A DNA stretch of 64,000 nt from an uncultured Actinomycetes bacterium (GTDB lineage: Bacteria; Actinomycetota; Actinomycetes; Nanopelagicales; Nanopelagicaceae), in contig CAILHY010000008.1 in assembly GCA_903834145.1 (NCBI GenBank), positions 1-64,000 on the forward strand, in the 5' to 3' direction. Below the pieces are notes generated by a model. That model made no database searches and was not told where the DNA came from. It was given only the letters and a program-made list of their open reading frames with translations. The translations under genes were made by a program, and so were the position numbers. Position 1 is the stretch's first letter. The number at the start of each line of letters is the position of its first letter. Of this stretch, positions 20,801 through 31,196 are shown piece after piece.

Positions 20801-21912
20801 ATCGCGCCGGAATTTCTACTGCTAAAAGAATCGTTATCAAGATTGGCTCCTCCTCGTTAACAGGTTCTGCCGGATCGCAGCTAGATCCAAGCGCTGTGGA
20901 TTCGCTGGCTGATCTTGTTGCAAATGCTCGCCAGCGCGGTGCGGAAGTATGTGTTGTTTCTTCAGGCGCGATTGCTGCCGGTTTAGCTCCACTTGGATTA
21001 AAGGTGAGGCCAAAAGATTTAGCAACGCAACAAGCGGCGGCCTCTGTGGGGCAAGGTCTTTTGATGCATCGCTATACAGAATCTTTTGCTACACATGGAA
21101 TCACGGCCTCTCAAATTCTCTTAACGACACAAGATGTGGTGCGCCGCTCTCACTACCAAAATGCACAACGAACCTTAGATCGTTTATTGGCCCTCGACGT
21201 TGTTCCGGTGATCAATGAGAATGACACCGTCGGTACTCAAGAAATCCGATTCGGTGATAACGATCGCCTTGCAGCACTTGTCGCACTTCTCATTGGCGCG
21301 GATTTGTTGATTTTGATTTCGGATATTGATGGACTGTATGACGCTCCACCGAAACAAACTGGGGCAAAGAGAATTTCCGATGTGGCATCTGTTGCCGATA
21401 TCGATGAGTCCATTCTCGGAGGCGCAGGAAGTGCCGGCGTGGGTAGCGGGGGGATGATTACCAAAATTGAGGCGGCTCGGATAGTGACCGGCGCCGGAAT
21501 TCCGATGCTGTTGACTTCGCTTTCTCAAGCCCAAGATGCGATTGCAGGGGCTGATTGCGGCACTTTTTTTGATGGACATGCATCGCGTAATAATTCGCGG
21601 ATGTTGTGGTTGGCCCATGCTTCCACTCCACATGGCCGTCTCGTTGTCGATGATGGAGCAGTAACTGCCTTACTTGAACGCGGGGTTTCTCTTTTGCCTG
21701 CGGGTGTCACATCAGTGGAGGGCGAATTCAGCGCAGGAGATGCTGTAGAGATTGCCAGCCAGGCCGGAAAAGTAATTGCACGTGGCCTCGTTGCCTTTGA
21801 TTCAGAAGAAATCCCGGTAATGATGGGGCGCTCCACTAAAGACTTAGCTAAGGAACTCGGCGCCGAGTATGAGCGCGAGTTAGTTCATCGGGATGATTTA
21901 GTTCTTGTTTAA
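20797..21912 (+). CDS. proB: Glutamate 5-kinase
   Basis: First step of proline synthesis: ATP-dependent phosphorylation of glutamate. It has an amino-acid kinase domain (KIGSSSLTG start; later [20 protein letters not shown]) and a C-terminal PUA domain at about 275-365. Its 371 aa is standard. It overlaps obg by 4 bases, as usual in actinobacteria. Its partner proA lies only after a minus-strand hydrolase gene, whose 3' end overlaps the proB end by 15 bases. Confidence 0.96.
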   Translation: MNRAGISTAKRIVIKIGSSSLTGSAGSQLDPSAVDSLADLVANARQRGAEVCVVSSGAIAAGLAPLGLKVRPKDLATQQAAASVGQGLLMHRYTESFATHGITASQILLTTQDVVRRSHYQNAQRTLDRLLALDVVPVINENDTVGTQEIRFGDNDRLAALVALLIGADLLILISDIDGLYDAPPKQTGAKRISDVASVADIDESILGGAGSAGVGSGGMITKIEAARIVTGAGIPMLLTSLSQAQDAIAGADCGTFFDGHASRNNSRMLWLAHASTPHGRLVVDDGAVTALLERGVSLLPAGVTSVEGEFSAGDAVEIASQAGKVIARGLVAFDSEEIPVMMGRSTKDLAKELGAEYERELVHRDDLVLV

Positions 21913-23067
21913 AGCAATCTGGTGCATGACTGCAGCTGTCAAAACTTCAAAATTTCCACTGTCAGTGGGCTCATCACTTAGTTTCACCATCACTGTGTGA
22001 GTGCTTGGTTGAATGAGTATGTATTGCCCGTGTAGCCCCAACATCATCATGGTCCCCGCAAATGGATGCCATAACTGTGCTCCGTAGCCCCAACCATGAT
22101 CCAGCGTTGTTACAGGATTTGTCAGGCGTGCCATCCAATTTGCATCGATAAGATTTTTATTAGCGACTTTGCTGGCTCCGTCATTGAGAATGAGTGCTCC
22201 AACACGAGCGTAATCACGAGCGGTGGCATTAAAGCAGCAGAAAGTTTTTTCGAGTCCACCAATATGGTCAACGTTCCAGAACGCACTATCTTGCGCGCCA
22301 ATGGGTTGCCAAATGTTTTGACTGAAATAATCAGCAACTTTCATGCCTGTTACCTTTTGAATGATGAAACCGAGCATTTGGGTGTCTACGCTTCGATATT
22401 CTGATTGCGTTCCTGGTGCCCAACTCATCTTTCGATTGTGTTGCATGAAGAATTTAAGATCGGTCGTTGCATACATCTGGGCAATTCCAACGCCCCAACC
22501 AGATGGGCCAGTGGGATAATTGTCGGATACGCCCACACCTGCCTGCATATCTAAAAGCGATTTGATTGTTACGTCATCAAAGGTGGTGCCAGTTCTATAT
22601 TCTGGAAAGTACTTTATAAATGTATCGCTTTCCTTGATTTTACCTTGCGAAATCAATTGACCGATCATCAAGGAAGTCATTGTTTTGGCAACAGAGTATG
22701 AAGGCAGTTGCGTATCGGCGGTGATTCCAGATTTGTACCATTCATAGGTAATCACGCCGTCCCTAATTACCAAGAATGCATTGGAATTAGTTTTGGTAAG
22801 GAATTCGTTAAAAGGAATGCTTTTGCCATCCCAGTTCACTTGCGCAGGCATGGACTCTTTTCCTGTGGTCCAAGGGAACGGATTCGATGCAGGGGCAATG
22901 GTGTGGAAGGGCATCATCATGGGAGTTTTCGAAGCGGGAGCAAGACCAAGTTTGATTGCTGCGATGGGTTCTGGGTAATGAATGACCCGTGTTATTCCAA
23001 ATAGGAGGATATATAAACCAACGAGTCCGATGGCAATGTTGCGAATAACTTTCAATAATGTGCGCAC
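21898..23067 (-). CDS. Serine hydrolase of the beta-lactamase / 6-aminohexanoate-dimer hydrolase type
   Basis: A 389-aa protein with an N-terminal TM anchor (about 9-25) and an extracytoplasmic catalytic domain. The SxxK motif is Ser125-Val-Ala-Lys128, and the tyrosine motif is in GTQSEYRSVDT, as in class C beta-lactamase folds and NylB-like esterases/amidases. The substrate cannot be predicted. It splits the proB-proA pair and reads the other way, so it is a lineage-specific insertion. The start is GTG at 23067, six bases after a TAGGCT -10 on the minus strand. It is divergent from proA and shares a palindromic promoter region with it. Confidence 0.85.
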   Translation of the reverse strand: MRTLLKVIRNIAIGLVGLYILLFGITRVIHYPEPIAAIKLGLAPASKTPMMMPFHTIAPASNPFPWTTGKESMPAQVNWDGKSIPFNEFLTKTNSNAFLVIRDGVITYEWYKSGITADTQLPSYSVAKTMTSLMIGQLISQGKIKESDTFIKYFPEYRTGTTFDDVTIKSLLDMQAGVGVSDNYPTGPSGWGVGIAQMYATTDLKFFMQHNRKMSWAPGTQSEYRSVDTQMLGFIIQKVTGMKVADYFSQNIWQPIGAQDSAFWNVDHIGGLEKTFCCFNATARDYARVGALILNDGASKVANKNLIDANWMARLTNPVTTLDHGWGYGAQLWHPFAGTMMMLGLHGQYILIQPSTHTVMVKLSDEPTDSGNFEVLTAAVMHQIALNKN

Positions 23068-23071
23068 GCGC

Positions 23072-23095
23072 CAAGCCTAACCCCCGATAGGCTTG
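23072..23095. promoter_or_regulatory. Palindromic divergent promoter (serine hydrolase / proA)
   Basis: CAAGCCTA (23072-23079) and TAGGCTTG (23088-23095) form an 8-bp inverted repeat with an 8-base spacer. Each arm carries a TAGGCT -10 facing outward. The minus one lies six bases before the hydrolase GTG, and the plus one seven bases before the proA ATG. Both genes look leaderless. Confidence 0.55.
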
Positions 23096-23100
23096 AGATC

Positions 23101-24369
23101 ATGGATGCCAGCGCTCTTATTGCTACCCTCGCAGATACGGCGCGAGTTGCCGCACGGACGTTAACAACGGCTTCAGCAGAAGAGCGTAAGTTTGCGGTGT
23201 TAGCAATTGCCGATGAGATTGAAAAAAGTTCTGCCCGGATCATCGCCGCCAATGAAGAAGATTTAAACCGTGGCCGCGCAGAAGGCATGCATCCGCAGTT
23301 ATTGGATCGACTTCTGTTAAATCCTGCGCGCGTAGAAGGCATCGCAAATGGTGCACGACAAGTCGCCCAATTGCCATCACCATTAGGAATCACCCTGCGC
23401 GAATCCACGATGGCCAACGGTCTGCACTTGCAACAGGTGAGCGTTCCCTTTGGAGTGGTAGGAATGGTCTACGAGGCGCGTCCAAACGTGACAGTCGATG
23501 CGGCTGTCATTTTGTTGATGTCAGGAAATGCGGCGTTACTTCGTGGATCTTCAAGCGCTGCCTCGAGTAATTCCGCTTTGGTTGCCATCATGAGAGATGC
23601 ACTTGCCAGAACTTCAATTTCTCCCGGGGTCATTGAGTTGATTCCGTCCGAGGATCGCGAAAGTGTTCGCGCGCTTTTGCACGCCCGAGGCAAGGTTGAT
23701 CTTGTTATTCCACGTGGGAGCGCGTCGCTGATTCGAATGGTCGTGGATGAATCCACTGTTCCCACTATCGAAACGGGGGCTGGGGTTTGCCATGTTTATG
23801 TCGATGAATTCGCCGATTTTGCAAAGGCGATCCCGATTGTTATGAATTCAAAAACTCATCGCCCCAGTGTGTGTAATGCTGCAGAGACCTTGCTTGTCCA
23901 TGAATCGATAGCCAAGACCTTCCTACCCTTGGCCCTGAAAGAATTGACCAACGCGGGCGTCATCATGCATTGCGACGAGCGCTCTCTCGCAATTGCCGCA
24001 TCTTTAGGAATTTCGGCAACTCTTGCGACGCAGGAAAATTGGCAGACCGAATACGGTGTACTCGAAATGAATGTGGGCGTGGTTGCCTCGGTAGATGAGG
24101 CCGCAGACCATATTGCCAAATTTGGAACCAATCACACCGAAGCGATCGTCACGGAGTCCAAGGAAGTAGCAGATAGGTTCATTGCCCTTGCCGATTGCGC
24201 TGCAGTGATGGTCAATGCTTCAACACGTTTTACTGACGGCGAGCAAATGGGATTTGGAGCCGAAATAGGAATTTCAAATCAGAAGTTGCATGCCAGAGGG
24301 CCGATGGGGCTTGAAGCTATGACCACAACCACCTGGATTGTCACCGGAACTGGTCAAATTCGCAGTTAA
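23101..24369 (+). CDS. proA: Gamma-glutamyl phosphate reductase
   Basis: Second proline step: NADPH-dependent reduction of glutamyl-5-phosphate, the product of ProB. It has an aldehyde-dehydrogenase-like fold with catalytic Cys230 in ETGAGVCHVYVD. Its 422 aa is standard. There is no ribosome site; a TAGGCT -10 lies seven bases upstream. Having its own promoter compensates for separation from proB. Confidence 0.96.
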   Translation: MDASALIATLADTARVAARTLTTASAEERKFAVLAIADEIEKSSARIIAANEEDLNRGRAEGMHPQLLDRLLLNPARVEGIANGARQVAQLPSPLGITLRESTMANGLHLQQVSVPFGVVGMVYEARPNVTVDAAVILLMSGNAALLRGSSSAASSNSALVAIMRDALARTSISPGVIELIPSEDRESVRALLHARGKVDLVIPRGSASLIRMVVDESTVPTIETGAGVCHVYVDEFADFAKAIPIVMNSKTHRPSVCNAAETLLVHESIAKTFLPLALKELTNAGVIMHCDERSLAIAASLGISATLATQENWQTEYGVLEMNVGVVASVDEAADHIAKFGTNHTEAIVTESKEVADRFIALADCAAVMVNASTRFTDGEQMGFGAEIGISNQKLHARGPMGLEAMTTTTWIVTGTGQIRS

Positions 24370-24382
24370 CCCCGCGAATAAA

Positions 24383-24388
24383 TAGAAT
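24383..24388 (+). promoter_or_regulatory. Leaderless-type -10 of gatC (TAGAAT)
   Basis: TAGAAT lies seven bases before the gatC ATG (24396), within the 26-base gap after proA, and no ribosome site is present. It would drive gatCAB. Confidence 0.5.
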
Positions 24389-24395
24389 ACGTGCC

Positions 24396-24695
24396 ATGAG
24401 CACCTTGTCACGCAGTGATGTCGCACATCTTGCCCGCCTTGCGCGAATAGATATGACCGACCCAGAACTCGATTCGCTAGCCTCTGAACTCGATGTAATT
24501 CTTGAGGCGGTCGCTCGCGTCCAAGAAGTTGCCACCGATGACATCCTTCCAACATCCCACCCACTGCCACTTCGCAATGTGGCAAGGCCGGATGTCGTTA
24601 CCCCAAGTCTTTCTCCCAAGGATGCCCTATCTGGCGCACCTGCTAGCGAAGATCAACGTTTTCGCGTTCCTCAAATTTTGGGGGAGGAAGCATGA
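24396..24695 (+). CDS. gatC: Aspartyl/glutamyl-tRNA amidotransferase subunit C
   Basis: Small clamp subunit (99 aa) of GatCAB, which converts Glu-tRNA-Gln and Asp-tRNA-Asn to Gln- and Asn-tRNA. The N-terminal [16 protein letters not shown] and the C-terminal [11 protein letters not shown] stretch are typical. It overlaps gatA by 4 bases and appears leaderless. Confidence 0.95.
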   Translation: MSTLSRSDVAHLARLARIDMTDPELDSLASELDVILEAVARVQEVATDDILPTSHPLPLRNVARPDVVTPSLSPKDALSGAPASEDQRFRVPQILGEEA

Positions 24696-26188
24696 TCACT
24701 CGCCCCGCACATGAGATGGCCGCTGCGATGGACTCAGGTGAAATAACCTCCGTTGAATTAACGCAAGCACACTTGGATCGAATTTCAGAAGTGGATGCAC
24801 AAGTTCATGCTTTTCTTCACGTGGATACTGAAGGCGCATTGACTCAAGCAAAGGCCGTAGACGATGCGCGTGCACGTGGTGAAAAAGTTGGGCCGCTTGC
24901 CGGAGTTCCGTTAGCTCTCAAAGATGTCATCGTTCAGAATGGGATTCCTACAACTGCCGGATCTAAAATCCTGGAAGGTTGGCGTCCACCATATGACGCG
25001 ACCGTTGTGACGAAAATGAAAAACGCTGGAATTGTAATTTTGGGTAAAACAAATATGGATGAATTCGCCATGGGTTCGTCTACGGAAAACTCTGCATACG
25101 GTCCAACCCATAACCCGTGGGACCTCACGCGCATTCCAGGTGGTTCTGGCGGTGGATCATCTGCTTCCCTCGCAGCATTTCAAGCTCCACTCGCGATTGG
25201 TACCGATACAGGTGGTTCCATTCGTCAACCTGCCGCGGTTACAGGCACTGTTGGCGTTAAGCCTACTTATGGCGGAGTTTCTCGCTACGGTCTCATTGCG
25301 TTTTCATCCAGCCTTGATCAAGCCGGACCTTGTGCGAGAACAGTTCTCGACGCTGCCCTCTTGCATGAAGTGATCGCTGGACACGATGTTCACGATGCAA
25401 CAAGTATTGATGCACCAGTGCCACAAGTAGTTCATGCCGCGCGTAATGGAGATGTTAAAGGCATGAAGATCGGCGTTGTCAAGGAACTTAATGGTGATGG
25501 CTACCAGGCAGGAGTCCGGTCACGTTTTGAGGAATCCCTCGAGCTTCTTGCCAAGGCTGGAGCAGAAATTGTTGAAGTTTCGTGTCCTAACTTTGAGTAC
25601 GCCCTCGCGGCCTATTACTTAATCGCCCCGAGTGAATGCTCATCAAACTTGGCTCGTTTTGATGCAATGCGTTATGGAATTCGCATAGGAGACGCGGACG
25701 GCGCTTCGGCTGAGTCCGTCATGAACTTAACTCGCGAAGTTGGATTCGGGCGAGAAGTAAAACGTCGCATCATTTTGGGAACGTATGCACTTTCATCTGG
25801 TTATTTTGATGCCTATTACGGAAGTGCTCAGAAAGTTCGCACACTGATCATGCAGGATTTCAATAACGCTTTTACTCACGCTGATGTGCTGGTATCACCG
25901 ACTTGTCCAACAACTGCATTTAAAATTGGTGAAAAGGCGAACGATCCACTTGCGATGTACCTCAATGACATTGCAACGATTCCAGTGAATATGGCTGGAA
26001 TCGGGGGAATGAGCCTTCCTTGCGGATTGGCACCGGAGGATGGATTGCCCGTTGGCTTCCAGGTGATGGCCCCAGCAATGCAAGATCAGCGAATGTACTC
26101 AGTCGGGGCGGCCCTTGAAGCATCATTGCTTACTCAATGGGGCGCACCTCTGCTTTCACAGATTCCAGCATTGGCGGTGGCAAAGTGA
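24692..26188 (+). CDS. gatA: Aspartyl/glutamyl-tRNA amidotransferase subunit A
   Basis: Amidase that releases ammonia from glutamine for transamidation. The amidase-signature triad is visible as Lys77, Ser152 and nucleophile Ser176 ([10 protein letters not shown]), with the same spacing as characterised GatA proteins. Its 498 aa is standard. Its stop is overlapped by the gatB GTG (GTGA). Confidence 0.97.
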   Translation: MITRPAHEMAAAMDSGEITSVELTQAHLDRISEVDAQVHAFLHVDTEGALTQAKAVDDARARGEKVGPLAGVPLALKDVIVQNGIPTTAGSKILEGWRPPYDATVVTKMKNAGIVILGKTNMDEFAMGSSTENSAYGPTHNPWDLTRIPGGSGGGSSASLAAFQAPLAIGTDTGGSIRQPAAVTGTVGVKPTYGGVSRYGLIAFSSSLDQAGPCARTVLDAALLHEVIAGHDVHDATSIDAPVPQVVHAARNGDVKGMKIGVVKELNGDGYQAGVRSRFEESLELLAKAGAEIVEVSCPNFEYALAAYYLIAPSECSSNLARFDAMRYGIRIGDADGASAESVMNLTREVGFGREVKRRIILGTYALSSGYFDAYYGSAQKVRTLIMQDFNNAFTHADVLVSPTCPTTAFKIGEKANDPLAMYLNDIATIPVNMAGIGGMSLPCGLAPEDGLPVGFQVMAPAMQDQRMYSVGAALEASLLTQWGAPLLSQIPALAVAK

Positions 26189-27693
26189 GCCTTACCTATG
26201 AAGATGTAATCGCAAAGTACGAACCCGTATTAGGTCTTGAAGTACACGTTGAACTCAATACACATTCGAAGATGTTTTGTGGTTGCAGCACGATTTTCGG
26301 AGGCGAACCAAATACACAGACATGCCCCGTCTGTCTGGGGATGCCAGGTGCGCTTCCGGTCGTGAATGAGAAGGCGATTGAGTCATCCATTTTGATCGGT
26401 TTAGCGCTTAATTGCTCGATTGCGCCGTTTAGTCGTTTCTCACGCAAGAACTATTTCTATCCTGATATGCCTAAAAACTTTCAGATTTCCCAGTACGACG
26501 AACCCATCTGTGTTAATGGTTACCTTGATGTAGAAATTGATACAGATGAAGGCGTTAAGAAATTCCGCGTGGAAATTGAACGCGTACATATGGAAGAGGA
26601 CACCGGTAAGTCTTTACACGTAGGTGGGGCTACCGGTCGTATTCATGGCGCTGATTACTCGCTTCTTGATTACAACCGCGCTGGCATTCCGCTCGTTGAA
26701 ATTGTTACCAAGATAGTTCCGGGAACTGGCAAATATGCGCCAGAAGTTGCTAAAGCCTACGTTGCAGAATTACGCGATATTTTGCGCTCCCTTGGCGTTA
26801 GCGATGTCCGGATGGAACAGGGCTCGTTACGTTGTGATGCCAATGTCTCCTTACGCCTCATTGGTGCGCAGACTCTTGGCACTCGAAGTGAAACCAAGAA
26901 CGTCAACTCACTTCGATCAGTCGAACGTGCAGTGCGCGGAGAAATGATTCGCCATGCAGAATTGCTTAACAGGGGCGAACGAGTTGTTCAAGAGACTCGT
27001 CACTTCCAAGAAGAGAGTGGCCTGACACGCTCTGGTCGCTCCAAAGAGCAGGCTGAGGATTATCGTTATTTCCCAGAGCCAGATTTAGTTCCCGTAGCAC
27101 CTGATGCGGCATGGATTGAAACTTTGCGTGCAACTTTGCCAGAGCAACCAACACTCCGGCGCAAGCGTTTGCAAGCGGAATGGTCAGTGCCAGATAAAGA
27201 GATGGCTGCAATGATTAATGCAGATGCACTCGATATTGTGGAATCAACGGTGAAGTTGGGCGCCGATCCAACTCGCGCCCGCGGATGGTGGCTTGGCGAA
27301 ATTTCGCGTATTGCTAACGAACAAAATGTGACGATTGCCGATCTCAAGATCACTCCAACCGATGTAGCGGAAATTGTTGCGTTGGTTTTGCAGGGCGATC
27401 TCACCGACAAGTTGGCGCGCCAAGTAGTTGAAGGCGTCATTGCAGGCGAAGGCACACCAGCATCAGTCATTGAATCTCGTGGTTTGAAAGTAGTGTCCGA
27501 TGAGTCGGCTCTCATGGCGGCAATTGAGCGCGCTATCGCTGCTCAACCAGAGACTGCAGAGAAGATCCGCAACGGTCATATACCTGCTGCGGGGGCGCTG
27601 ATCGGCGCAGTCATGAAAGAGACCAAAGGCCAAGCAGATGCTGCTCGAGTTCGAGAGCTCCTACTTGGCCACTTGGGACAATCAGTAGATTAG
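26185..27693 (+). CDS. gatB: Aspartyl/glutamyl-tRNA amidotransferase subunit B
   Basis: Binds the misacylated tRNA and activates it for amidation. The N-terminal GatB cradle domain ([21 protein letters not shown]; the Cys pairs CGC and CPVC form the zinc site) is followed by the C-terminal tail domain with YqeY homology. The start is set at GTG 26185, overlapping gatA by 4 bases, giving 502 aa. An in-frame ATG at 26137 lies inside gatA and its extra residues do not resemble the family. The 3' end overlaps the convergent MFS gene by 4 bases. Confidence 0.95.
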   Translation: MSLTYEDVIAKYEPVLGLEVHVELNTHSKMFCGCSTIFGGEPNTQTCPVCLGMPGALPVVNEKAIESSILIGLALNCSIAPFSRFSRKNYFYPDMPKNFQISQYDEPICVNGYLDVEIDTDEGVKKFRVEIERVHMEEDTGKSLHVGGATGRIHGADYSLLDYNRAGIPLVEIVTKIVPGTGKYAPEVAKAYVAELRDILRSLGVSDVRMEQGSLRCDANVSLRLIGAQTLGTRSETKNVNSLRSVERAVRGEMIRHAELLNRGERVVQETRHFQEESGLTRSGRSKEQAEDYRYFPEPDLVPVAPDAAWIETLRATLPEQPTLRRKRLQAEWSVPDKEMAAMINADALDIVESTVKLGADPTRARGWWLGEISRIANEQNVTIADLKITPTDVAEIVALVLQGDLTDKLARQVVEGVIAGEGTPASVIESRGLKVVSDESALMAAIERAIAAQPETAEKIRNGHIPAAGALIGAVMKETKGQADAARVRELLLGHLGQSVD

Positions 27694-29153
27694 TGAACGA
27701 CAACGCCCTCTGTTTCAACCACGGCTTCTTTGCCGATATTGATAAAGAGTGCAAGCACAATTGCACCGACGAATAAGAGTCCTGCGCTCACCGTGAAGGC
27801 TGTAGTGAAACCATGTGTCATCGCAAATGGCTGCAATGACTTACCCATAGTTTTATGAGTTGCGATGTAGGTTGTAGTTGCTGTTGCAGCCACGGTATTG
27901 AGAAGCGCCGTTCCCAGTGAACCTCCAATTTGCTGACTCGTGTTAATCATTGCGCTAGCTACCCCGGTGTCGTGATTGCTCACGGCGTGAAGCGATGTTG
28001 TCGTTAATGGAATAAAGACAAGCGCCATCCCACTAGACATGATGAACAGTGCTGGGAGCACATGAGTTGTGTAGGAAGTTAGCGGAGTGATTCGGGTGAG
28101 GAGCAAAAGACCGATACCTGCAGCAATTAACCCAGGGACCATGAGGGGCTTCGGTCCAACTTTTGGAAGCAGCGCAGATGCGATTCCCGCAAAGACAATA
28201 ATTCCTGCGGTAAATGGCAAGAAAGCAAATCCAGATTTCAAAGGCGAATATCCTAAAATCATTTGGAGGTAGAGGCCAAGGAATAAGAACATGGAAAATA
28301 GTCCGGCTCCCACAATGAGCGATCCAAGGTATGAACCACCGCGATTGCGCTCTGTAACAACACGAAGTGGCATCAAAGGATTTGCAACCCGTTTTTCAAT
28401 TGCAACAAAACTCATAAGCAAGACCACTGCTGCAACAAGGAATCCGACGGTATGTCCATCGCCCCAGCCGTGCGTTGCCGCTTGATTGAATCCGTAAGTG
28501 AGTGAAAAGAGACCAGCGGTTGCAGTGAGAACACCTGGGATGTCGTAGGTGTTGTTGCCTGTTGCTTTTGATTCATGAACAAATTTAATAGCCAAGATGG
28601 CTGCCACGATTGCAATGGGAACGTTGACTCCAAGGCACCAACGCCAAGAGAAATATTCTGTGAGTGTTCCTCCGAGAATTAGACCAATTGCGGCGCCTCC
28701 ACCAGAGATTGCACCAATTACGCCGAATGCCTTAGCGCGCTCCTTGGGAATAGTGAATGTCACGCTGATGATGGCAAGAGCTGCGGGTGCCAGCAAGGCG
28801 CCGAAAACACCTTGAAGTGCACGAGCGGCAAAGAGCAGGTGTTGAGTGGATGCAATTCCACCAAGGGCTGAAGCAGTTGCAAATCCAATGAGCCCGACAA
28901 GGAAGATTTTTTTACGGCCCATGTAGTCACCGATACGTCCACCCAAAAGCAGGAGTGATCCAAATGCCAAGGTATAGGCAGTGATGATCCATTGGCGGTT
29001 GGCAACGCTGATTCCTAGATCTTTAGTGGCGCTAGGAATTGCGATGTTTACGATCGATGAATCAAGGACGACCATAAGCTGGGCGATGGCCACCACGAAC
29101 AATGTGCGCCAACGGTTTGGATCTAGACCATCTTTATAGGCATTTTCGAACAC
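27690..29153 (-). CDS. MFS drug:H+ antiporter, 14-TM DHA2 family (EmrB/QacA-like)
   Basis: A 487-aa polytopic protein with about fourteen TM helices. DHA2 motifs are present: [11 protein letters not shown] at residues 30-40 (motif D1, with the membrane Asp) and [12 protein letters not shown] at 71-82 (motif A). Multidrug or small-molecule efflux is likely, but the substrate is unknown. The start is GTG 29153 with AAAGAGG upstream. It is divergent from ilvD, and the gap between them carries four 12-bp tandem repeats that may be an operator. Convergent with gatB. Confidence 0.9.
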   Translation of the reverse strand: MFENAYKDGLDPNRWRTLFVVAIAQLMVVLDSSIVNIAIPSATKDLGISVANRQWIITAYTLAFGSLLLLGGRIGDYMGRKKIFLVGLIGFATASALGGIASTQHLLFAARALQGVFGALLAPAALAIISVTFTIPKERAKAFGVIGAISGGGAAIGLILGGTLTEYFSWRWCLGVNVPIAIVAAILAIKFVHESKATGNNTYDIPGVLTATAGLFSLTYGFNQAATHGWGDGHTVGFLVAAVVLLMSFVAIEKRVANPLMPLRVVTERNRGGSYLGSLIVGAGLFSMFLFLGLYLQMILGYSPLKSGFAFLPFTAGIIVFAGIASALLPKVGPKPLMVPGLIAAGIGLLLLTRITPLTSYTTHVLPALFIMSSGMALVFIPLTTTSLHAVSNHDTGVASAMINTSQQIGGSLGTALLNTVAATATTTYIATHKTMGKSLQPFAMTHGFTTAFTVSAGLLFVGAIVLALFINIGKEAVVETEGVVVH

Positions 29154-29165
29154 GCGAGAAACCTC

Positions 29166-29213
29166 TTTCTGTGAATATTTCTGTGAATATTTCTGTGAAT
29201 ATTTCCGTGAATG
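29166..29213. repeat. Four 12-bp tandem repeats upstream of the MFS pump
   Basis: Unit TTTCTGTGAATA occurs three times perfectly (29166-29177, 29178-29189, 29190-29201) and once with two changes (29202-29213, TTTCCGTGAATG). Each unit carries the near-palindrome GAATATTTC, and the 12-bp period is close to one helical turn. The array ends 13 bases from the MFS start and 88 from ilvD. No regulator gene is adjacent. Confidence 0.85.
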
Positions 29214-29288
29214 TTAAGGATTGTGCTAGCGGGAATCTTGAATGGTGGAAGTTTACCGTGAAATGCGACAAGTGCTCGCCGAAGCCTT

Positions 29289-29294
29289 TACGAT
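29289..29294 (+). promoter_or_regulatory. Leaderless-type -10 of ilvD (TACGAT)
   Basis: TACGAT, then TGCCGC (six bases), then the ilvD ATG at 29301, without a ribosome site. A weak -35 candidate (GCGACA, 29265-29270) lies 18 bases upstream. Confidence 0.45.
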
Positions 29295-29300
29295 TGCCGC

Positions 29301-30974
29301 ATGAGCACAATGAAGCCACGGTCGGGTCTTGTCACAGATGGTATGGAACGCGCTCCAGCTCGCGGGATGTTGAGAGCAGTAGGTATGGGAGATGAAGATT
29401 GGGTGAAGCCTCAGATTGGCATCGTCTCTTCTTGGAATGAAATCACACCGTGCAATTTATCTTTGGACCGTCTTGCAAAGGCTTCGCGACAAGGAGTCAT
29501 TGATGCAGGGGGTTTTCCTATGCAATTTGGCACCATATCCGTCTCCGATGGAATTTCTATGGGCCACGAAGGCATGCACTTTTCCTTAGTCTCGCGTGAA
29601 GTAATTGCCGACTCTGTAGAAACCGTCATGCAAGCAGAGCGCCTTGATGGAATGGTGACATTTGCCGGTTGCGATAAATCACTTCCCGGCATGATGATGG
29701 CCGCGGCGCGTATTGATGTTGCAAGCGTTTTTGTTTACGCAGGATCAACGTTGCCTGGCCAGGTGGATGGCAAAGATGTAACGATCATTGATGCGTTCGA
29801 AGCAGTCGGAGCTTGCGCGCGTGGATTAATTTCACAAGAGCAGGTGGATAAAATTGAACGCGCCATTTGTCCCGGCGAAGGCGCATGTGGCGGTATGTAC
29901 ACAGCGAACACCATGGCCACCGTAGGTGAGGCAATCGGTTTATCTCTTCCTGGATCTGCGGCGCCTCCTGCAGTGGATCGCCGACGAGATGCATATTCGG
30001 TCAAAGCTGGAGCTGCCGTTGTTGAACTCATCCGTCAAGGAATTACGACGCGAGATATTTTGACGAAGCCCGCATTTGAAAATGCAATTACCGCGGTTAT
30101 GGCACTGGGCGGTTCAACGAATGCCGTTTTGCATCTGCTTGCAATTGCACACGAAGCCGATGTTGATTTAGATCTTGAGGATTTTCACCGCATTGGTTCG
30201 AAGGTTCCTTTACTGGGCGACCTCAAACCCTTTGGCCGCTTTGTCATGAGCGATATGGATAAAGTCGGAGGAGTACCAGTTGTTTTGAAAGCACTCCTTG
30301 ATGTGGGTCTCTTGCATGGAGATGTTCTTACCGTTACGGGCAAAACAATGGCGGAAAACTTGGCAGAAGTTGCACCGCCAGATCCTGATGGGGAAATTCT
30401 TCGTGCGACCAGCAAGCCACTTTCACTCGGTGGTGGAATTACTATTCTTAAAGGTTCGCTCTCGCCCGACGGTGCGGTGACAAAAACTGCAGGAGTCGGC
30501 GTTGAACATTTTGAAGGTCCAGCTCGCGTCTTTGAACGTGAACAACATGCAATGGATGCGCTAGAAAATGGCACGATCCAAGCAGGAGATGTTGTCGTGA
30601 TCCGCTACGAAGGGCCTAAAGGCGGTCCGGGAATGCGCGAAATGTTGATGATTACGGGAGCAATAAAAGGTGCAGGGCTTGGTAAGTCCGTGCTCTTGCT
30701 CACAGATGGACGTTTCTCTGGTGGTACCACTGGACTGTGTGTTGGCCATGTTGCACCTGAGGCATCGGAAGGTGGGCCGATCGCCTTTGTAAAAGATGGG
30801 GATCGAATCCGCATTAATACCGTGGATCGCACGCTGGATTTATTGGTATCAGAGGAGGAATTGGCTACCAGACGCATCGGATTTACTCCCATCCCTCATA
30901 AATACACCCGTGGCGTTCTTGCTAAATATGCAAAATTGGTGGGCTCTGCCAGCAAAGGTGCTGTCTGCGATTAG
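29301..30974 (+). CDS. ilvD: Dihydroxy-acid dehydratase
   Basis: Third common step of Ile/Val synthesis, dehydrating the dihydroxy acids to 2-keto acids. Fe-S cluster cysteines are seen in [12 protein letters not shown] and [16 protein letters not shown], and the C-terminal IlvD/Edd lid contains [15 protein letters not shown]. Its 557 aa is standard. It appears leaderless. It lies on the same strand as and just before the ilvBNC leader, but the gap holds a 10-bp repeat array and the attenuator. Confidence 0.96.
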   Translation: MSTMKPRSGLVTDGMERAPARGMLRAVGMGDEDWVKPQIGIVSSWNEITPCNLSLDRLAKASRQGVIDAGGFPMQFGTISVSDGISMGHEGMHFSLVSREVIADSVETVMQAERLDGMVTFAGCDKSLPGMMMAAARIDVASVFVYAGSTLPGQVDGKDVTIIDAFEAVGACARGLISQEQVDKIERAICPGEGACGGMYTANTMATVGEAIGLSLPGSAAPPAVDRRRDAYSVKAGAAVVELIRQGITTRDILTKPAFENAITAVMALGGSTNAVLHLLAIAHEADVDLDLEDFHRIGSKVPLLGDLKPFGRFVMSDMDKVGGVPVVLKALLDVGLLHGDVLTVTGKTMAENLAEVAPPDPDGEILRATSKPLSLGGGITILKGSLSPDGAVTKTAGVGVEHFEGPARVFEREQHAMDALENGTIQAGDVVVIRYEGPKGGPGMREMLMITGAIKGAGLGKSVLLLTDGRFSGGTTGLCVGHVAPEASEGGPIAFVKDGDRIRINTVDRTLDLLVSEEELATRRIGFTPIPHKYTRGVLAKYAKLVGSASKGAVCD

Positions 30975-30984
30975 GCCATCGTTG

Positions 30985-31024
30985 TCGGACCTCATCGGAC
31001 CTCATCGGACTTCATGGGACCTTC
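30985..31024. repeat. 10-bp tandem repeats after ilvD
   Basis: Unit TCGGACCTCA occurs at 30985-30994 and 30995-31004, then degenerates (TCGGACTTCA, 31005-31014; TGGGACCTTC, 31015-31024). It lies 10 bases after the ilvD stop, ahead of the ilvB leader region. Function unknown. Confidence 0.8.
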
Positions 31025-31075
31025 TAGCAGCGTGTTGGAGTTGAAGTCCAGAGTGTGAGATCACAATCTCAGGGG

Positions 31076-31105
31076 TTGACGGTTTTGCGCCTGTAGTTGG
31101 AGAAT
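31076..31105 (+). promoter_or_regulatory. Candidate promoter of the ilvBNC leader
   Basis: TTGACG (31076-31081), an 18-base spacer, then GAGAAT (31100-31105), followed by six bases to the leader-peptide ATG. This is the same -10-to-ATG spacing as the leaderless genes. An alternative is that GGAG in this stretch serves as a ribosome site and transcription starts further upstream, near a TGAGAT/ATCTCA stem at 31056-31071. Confidence 0.4.
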
Positions 31106-31111
31106 AAGCCC

Positions 31112-31150
31112 ATGATTTCAGTAGTAGTGATTGAAAAGCGCGCGATCTAG
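31112..31150 (+). CDS. ilvB leader peptide (attenuation)
   Basis: A 12-codon reading frame, MISVVVIEKRAI, ends in TAG. Six of twelve codons are Ile or Val, including a GTA-GTA-GTG-ATT run, which is what a ribosome-sensing attenuator of the ilv operon needs. Its last codons form the 5' arm of a 10-bp hairpin, and a terminator follows. A Val-rich leader peptide with terminator is established upstream of ilvBNC in Corynebacterium. Too short for ordinary gene finders; inferred from position and composition. Confidence 0.8.
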   Translation: MISVVVIEKRAI

Positions 31151-31168
31151 CACCATTTGATCGCGCGC
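31138..31168 (+). promoter_or_regulatory. ilv leader hairpin overlapping the leader-peptide stop
   Basis: GCGCGCGATC (31138-31147) pairs perfectly with GATCGCGCGC (31159-31168) around an 11-nt loop that holds the TAG stop. A ribosome stalled at the Val run would sit immediately before or within the 5' arm, so this stem can sense translation. Confidence 0.75.
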
Positions 31169-31170
31169 TA

Positions 31171-31196
31171 CCCTCAGTTATTCACTGAGGGTTTTT
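31171..31196 (+). terminator. Attenuator terminator before ilvB
   Basis: CCCTCAGT (31171-31178) and ACTGAGGG (31184-31191) form an 8-bp stem with loop TATTC, followed by TTTTT (31192-31196). It ends 52 bases before the ilvB start and is the expected regulated stop of transcription. Confidence 0.88.

Noticed and set aside
23052-23417. 121-aa minus-strand frame over the start of proA
   Set aside because: Antisense shadow of proA; the real minus-strand gene here is the serine hydrolase starting at 23067.
29166-29213. CRISPR array
   Set aside because: Repeats are 12 bp, directly tandem, without spacers or cas genes.
29102-29395. Open frame with repeated SVNI residues
   Set aside because: It is a translation of the intergenic 12-bp repeat array and then runs into ilvD in another frame; no start signal.
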